From contig JAGGAG010000151.1 of assembly GCA_017889745.1 (NCBI GenBank), forward strand, positions 1-10,892: DNA of 10,892 nucleotides. The letters run 5' to 3'. Positions within the stretch are counted from its first letter, which is position 1, and every line of letters begins with the position of its first letter. Below are positions 8,641-10,892 of this stretch, in pieces. The DNA comes from Gemmatimonadota bacterium (lineage in GTDB: Bacteria; Gemmatimonadota; Gemmatimonadetes; Gemmatimonadales; GWC2-71-9). Below the pieces are notes generated by a model that saw only the letters and a program-made list of their open reading frames with translations, did not search any database and was not told the origin of the DNA. Position numbers and translations under genes: made by a program.

Positions 8641-10703
8641 CTGGGAAACGCCTCCGGCAACCCCCCATCCACCGTCAGGATGTCACCCGTCGTGTACTTG
8701 AACCGGTCACTCGACAGCAGCACCGCCAGGTCCGCCACCGCGCTCGCCGGAATGAGCGATGCCCCGAGGAGATTCCGCTTCCGGTACACCTCCAGTTGCT
8801 CGTCCACCGAAATTCCCTTCCCCGCCGCCCGCTCCGCCACGAACTTGAGGAACAGCGGTGTCTCCACCTGGTCCGCGTTGATCGCGTTCACCCGGATCCC
8901 GTCCCCACCCAGTTCCACCGCCGCCACTCGCAACGCCTGCAGCATCGCCGCCTTGCTCCCGCCGTAGGCCGCCGCATCCTTGCCCGGTACCACCGCCGCC
9001 TTCGACACCGACGCCACGATGCTTCCACCCAATCCCTGCCGGCGCATGATCGCCGCCGCACCCGCGATGCACATCACCGCACCGAGGTAATGCACGTCCA
9101 GCTGCTTCTGCAGGTCCTCCCGCCTGAGCTCGGTCACTGAGGCAAACCTCGGCGGCAACCCCGCGGTGTAGAACAGGCTGTCCACCCCGCCGAACTCGCG
9201 CACCGTGCGCGTGAACAGTAGGTGCACGCTCGCGTCGTCCCGCACGTCCACCGCCACGCCGATCGCGCGCCCTGGCGCCTTCGTTGCCACTGCGGCCGCC
9301 ACCTTCTCCGCGGCCGAACCATCCAGGTCGGCCACGACCACGTGTGCACCGGCCTCCGCGTGCGCGTGCGCCGCTGCCTCGCCGATCCCGCTCCCACCGC
9401 CGATCACGACCACGATCCGCCGCGCGAGCAGCAGCGTCTTCCGCTCCCGCTCGACCTCCTCCTCGATCTTCCGCCGCTCGAGCGGCCAGTGCTCGAACTC
9501 GAACACCGCCGGCTCCGGGATGAACTGGAACGCGTCAACTGCCTCCGCGTTCTCGATCGCCTTCAGCGTCGCGCGGTAGCACACGTTTGCGGTCACACAG
9601 TTGAGCTTGTCCTTGAACGCGGTCACCATGCCGAGCCCAGGCACCAGCACCACCTTGGCCCAGTCCGGGAGCGGCGCCTCGTCCCTCGCCGCGTGGCGGC
9701 CATGATACGCCAGGTACTCCGTGTGCGCCGCCGCGATCTGCTGCCGCGTCGCCACCGCGAGCTGGTCCGCGCCGGCATCCAGGTCGAGGTCGAGCCAGAC
9801 CGGCCTCGTGCCCGCGCGCAGGATGTGCTCCGGCGTCGCTACCCCGCGACCCGTCAGTTCCGGCAGCCGCTCCGACGCGAGCGTCGTCAGGATCTCCTCA
9901 CTGTCGTCCAGGTGCAGGATCACCCGGTCCGACACGCCGAGCGCGCCGCGGATCGCCGGCAGCACCGCCTCTGCCGCCCGTGCCCGCACGTCACTCGCCG
10001 TGCTTCCTGCCCGGGGCGCTCCCAGCACCAGCCGGCCGCGCCGGCTCGTGGTGAGGAACTCCTCCGTGGCACCGATCGCCTTCATCAGCCGATCGTGACA
10101 CTCGTCCGCATCCTCCGCCCAGATCACCAGGCCGTGGTGCGCCAGCGCCAGCCCGATGGTCCCCGCCGGGATCCTGTCGGCGATGAGGTCCACCGAACGC
10201 GCCAGCGGAAACCCCGGCCGCACGTACGGCACGTACGCCACCTCGCCCTTGAACACTTCCTTCACCAGCCGCTCCGCCAGGCCGTCGTTCACGTTCGTGA
10301 GGCTCATCGTCGCCACGTCGTGCGTGTGCACGATCACCCGGTGCGGCAGCAATGAATGCAGCGGCGTCTCCACGCTCGGCGCCGGTCCCTCGCGCCCCAG
10401 CATGCAGTCGCCCATGAACCGCATCATCTCCTGGTCGCTCATCGACGTCACGCCGCGCAGTCCCGCCAGCCCCTCCAGCGACAGGCGCGAAAACCCCGTG
10501 CGCCCGATCGACCGCAGGTCCGTCCCGCTCCCCTTGACCAGCAGCGCCGGCACCAGGCGGCCGCTCGCATCCGGCAGCGCCGTCTTGATCGAGCTGTTGC
10601 CCCCGCCCGGCTGCACCAGGCGGGTCTCCCGGCCGACGAGGTTGGAGAGGGTGACGAGCTGGTCCAGCTCGTCCGCGACGGGAGAGGAATTGGGCGAAGT
10701 CAT
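8637..10703 (-). CDS. Bifunctional class II aldolase / short-chain dehydrogenase (YuxG/RhaEW-type)
   Basis: A 688-aa cytoplasmic fusion enzyme, nearly the length I recall for Bacillus YuxG (689). The N-terminal half is a class II aldolase, with GGGNSS (33-38), KGSGTDL (57-63), ETPLHSLLPH (112-121) and the metal-ligand region HTHD (126-129), plus AHHGLVIW (188-195). The C-terminal half is an SDR domain with the nucleotide loop IGGGSGIG (434-441), acidic D459/D461 after the second strand, and the catalytic set S567, Y580 and K584 (YGGSK). YTAG replaces the usual NNAG. Family members cleave L-rhamnulose 1-phosphate to DHAP and L-lactaldehyde and oxidise the latter; the exact substrate is not proven here. 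I chose the ATG at 10703 because a longer frame to 10793 runs through the inverted-repeat arm and spacer without family sequence. A TATCTT box lies seven bases upstream. Confidence 0.93.
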   Translation of the reverse strand: MTSPNSSPVADELDQLVTLSNLVGRETRLVQPGGGNSSIKTALPDASGRLVPALLVKGSGTDLRSIGRTGFSRLSLEGLAGLRGVTSMSDQEMMRFMGDCMLGREGPAPSVETPLHSLLPHRVIVHTHDVATMSLTNVNDGLAERLVKEVFKGEVAYVPYVRPGFPLARSVDLIADRIPAGTIGLALAHHGLVIWAEDADECHDRLMKAIGATEEFLTTSRRGRLVLGAPRAGSTASDVRARAAEAVLPAIRGALGVSDRVILHLDDSEEILTTLASERLPELTGRGVATPEHILRAGTRPVWLDLDLDAGADQLAVATRQQIAAAHTEYLAYHGRHAARDEAPLPDWAKVVLVPGLGMVTAFKDKLNCVTANVCYRATLKAIENAEAVDAFQFIPEPAVFEFEHWPLERRKIEEEVERERKTLLLARRIVVVIGGGSGIGEAAAHAHAEAGAHVVVADLDGSAAEKVAAAVATKAPGRAIGVAVDVRDDASVHLLFTRTVREFGGVDSLFYTAGLPPRFASVTELRREDLQKQLDVHYLGAVMCIAGAAAIMRRQGLGGSIVASVSKAAVVPGKDAAAYGGSKAAMLQALRVAAVELGGDGIRVNAINADQVETPLFLKFVAERAAGKGISVDEQLEVYRKRNLLGASLIPASAVADLAVLLSSDRFKYTTGDILTVDGGLPEAFPR

Positions 10704-10746
10704 GCGCGAGAAGATACGCGCTCCGGCGCTCGAGGGGTGCCCCTCC
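10667..10746 (+). repeat. Left arm of an 80-bp perfect inverted repeat
   Basis: This arm covers the first 12 codons of the aldolase gene plus its upstream region. It is identical over all 80 bases to the reverse complement of 10813-10892. Its inner end is a small palindrome, GAGGGG-TG-CCCCTC (10732-10745). After two mismatches, seven more bases pair (AAAGGTC 10749-10755 with GACCTTT 10804-10810). Confidence 0.97.
10711..10716 (-). promoter_or_regulatory. Possible -10 box (TATCTT) for a leaderless aldolase transcript
   Basis: On the minus strand TATCTT ends seven bases before the aldolase ATG. There is no SD in between, which fits transcription starting at or next to the A of ATG. No convincing -35 hexamer is visible. 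The same box recurs in mirrored form in the right arm at 10843-10848. Confidence 0.35.
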
Positions 10747-10812
10747 TCAAAGGTCCTCGGGGCCGGGTTCCCGAGGTTCACGCTCAGGTCCACCCGGTGG
10801 CCAGACCTTTTC
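10747..10812. other. 66-bp spacer of the inverted repeat
   Basis: This is the centre of the apparent divergent promoter region. It contains a 7-bp stem CCTCGGG (10755-10761) / CCCGAGG (10770-10776) and an odd palindrome CCACC-C-GGTGG (10790-10800), either of which could be an operator. I see no coding potential and no clear promoter. Confidence 0.4.
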
Positions 10813-10892
10813 GGAGGGGCACCCCTCGAGCGCCGGAGCGCGTATCTTCTCGCGCATGACTTCGCCCAATTCCTCTCCCGTCGCGGACGAGC
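10813..10892 (-). repeat. Right arm of the 80-bp perfect inverted repeat, running to the window end
   Basis: It is the exact reverse complement of 10667-10746. Because it reaches the last base of the window, 80 bp is a minimum length for the repeat. Confidence 0.97.
10856..10892 (+). CDS. Mirror copy of the aldolase start (partial, 12 codons)
   Basis: ATG at 10856 opens MTSPNSSPVADE, identical at DNA level to the first 12 codons of the minus-strand aldolase gene, with the same TATCTT box seven bases upstream. It is either the start of a second, divergent aldolase copy or the product of a fold-back assembly or library artefact. The sequence does not decide between them, and I lean to artefact if the window ends at a contig end. 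Confidence 0.35.
   Translation, partial: MTSPNSSPVADE

Noticed and set aside
9222..10355. Plus-strand open frame of 377 codons opposite the aldolase gene
   Set aside because: Composition is dominated by R, H and L with no domain signal. The minus strand encodes an unmistakable aldolase-dehydrogenase.
10704..10793. Upstream extension of the aldolase gene to the ATG at 10793
   Set aside because: The 30 extra residues have no family similarity and would be translated from the inverted-repeat arm and spacer. The ATG at 10703 gives the expected family length.
10667..10892. Inverted repeat as terminal repeats of an insertion sequence
   Set aside because: The arms carry the aldolase promoter and first codons, and the 66-bp interior has no transposase. 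It is not an IS layout.

Overview
The window is very GC-rich. It carries tandem membrane-anchored Ser/Thr protein kinases whose C-termini are PD40/TolB-like propellers. That combination, and the near-stereotyped kinase sequence (RLATALADRYRIE, DLKHGRKVAIKVL, HRDIKPENILL), is typical of Gemmatimonadota, with Acidobacteriota as a less likely alternative. The phylum call rests on family resemblance, not on a search.

Layout from left to right. Positions 1-111 hold the C-terminal end of another gene, probably a kinase of the TPR-ending type. Next come three paralogous kinases on the plus strand: kinase 1 (166-2817), kinase 2 (2844-5534) and kinase 3 (5933-8530). Kinases 1 and 2 are complete and only 26 bp apart, so they probably share a transcript. 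Kinase 3 has lost its first ~30 residues, including the glycine-rich ATP loop. The gap before it (5535-6025) contains a broken minus-strand Uma2-family (DUF820) nuclease gene that has a 5-bp tandem duplication and a large internal deletion. After kinase 3 lies a short convergent gap with a hairpin and a degenerate heptamer repeat. The minus strand then encodes a complete 688-aa bifunctional class II aldolase/short-chain dehydrogenase of the YuxG/RhaEW type (8637-10703). The last 226 bases form a perfect 80-bp inverted repeat around a 66-bp spacer, so the final 37 bases repeat the start of the aldolase gene on the opposite strand.

How the parts work: each intact kinase should have a cytoplasmic Hanks-type kinase domain, one transmembrane helix and an extracytoplasmic beta-propeller that presumably senses a ligand. 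The kinase domains are nearly interchangeable while the propellers have diverged, as expected for receptors with different inputs and a common type of output. The aldolase gene is not obviously linked to them. It would cleave a deoxy-sugar 1-phosphate such as rhamnulose 1-phosphate and oxidise the lactaldehyde.

The most unusual signals are short DNA repeats that have become part of genes: a 9-mer array encoding the juxtamembrane and membrane segments of kinase 1, a heptamer array encoding an extra loop in the kinase 2 catalytic domain, a dispersed repeat that appears to supply the ribosome binding site of kinase 1, and a C9 tract in kinase 2 that could switch the sensor domain off by slippage. 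The window shows no convincing complete new defence or metabolic system.
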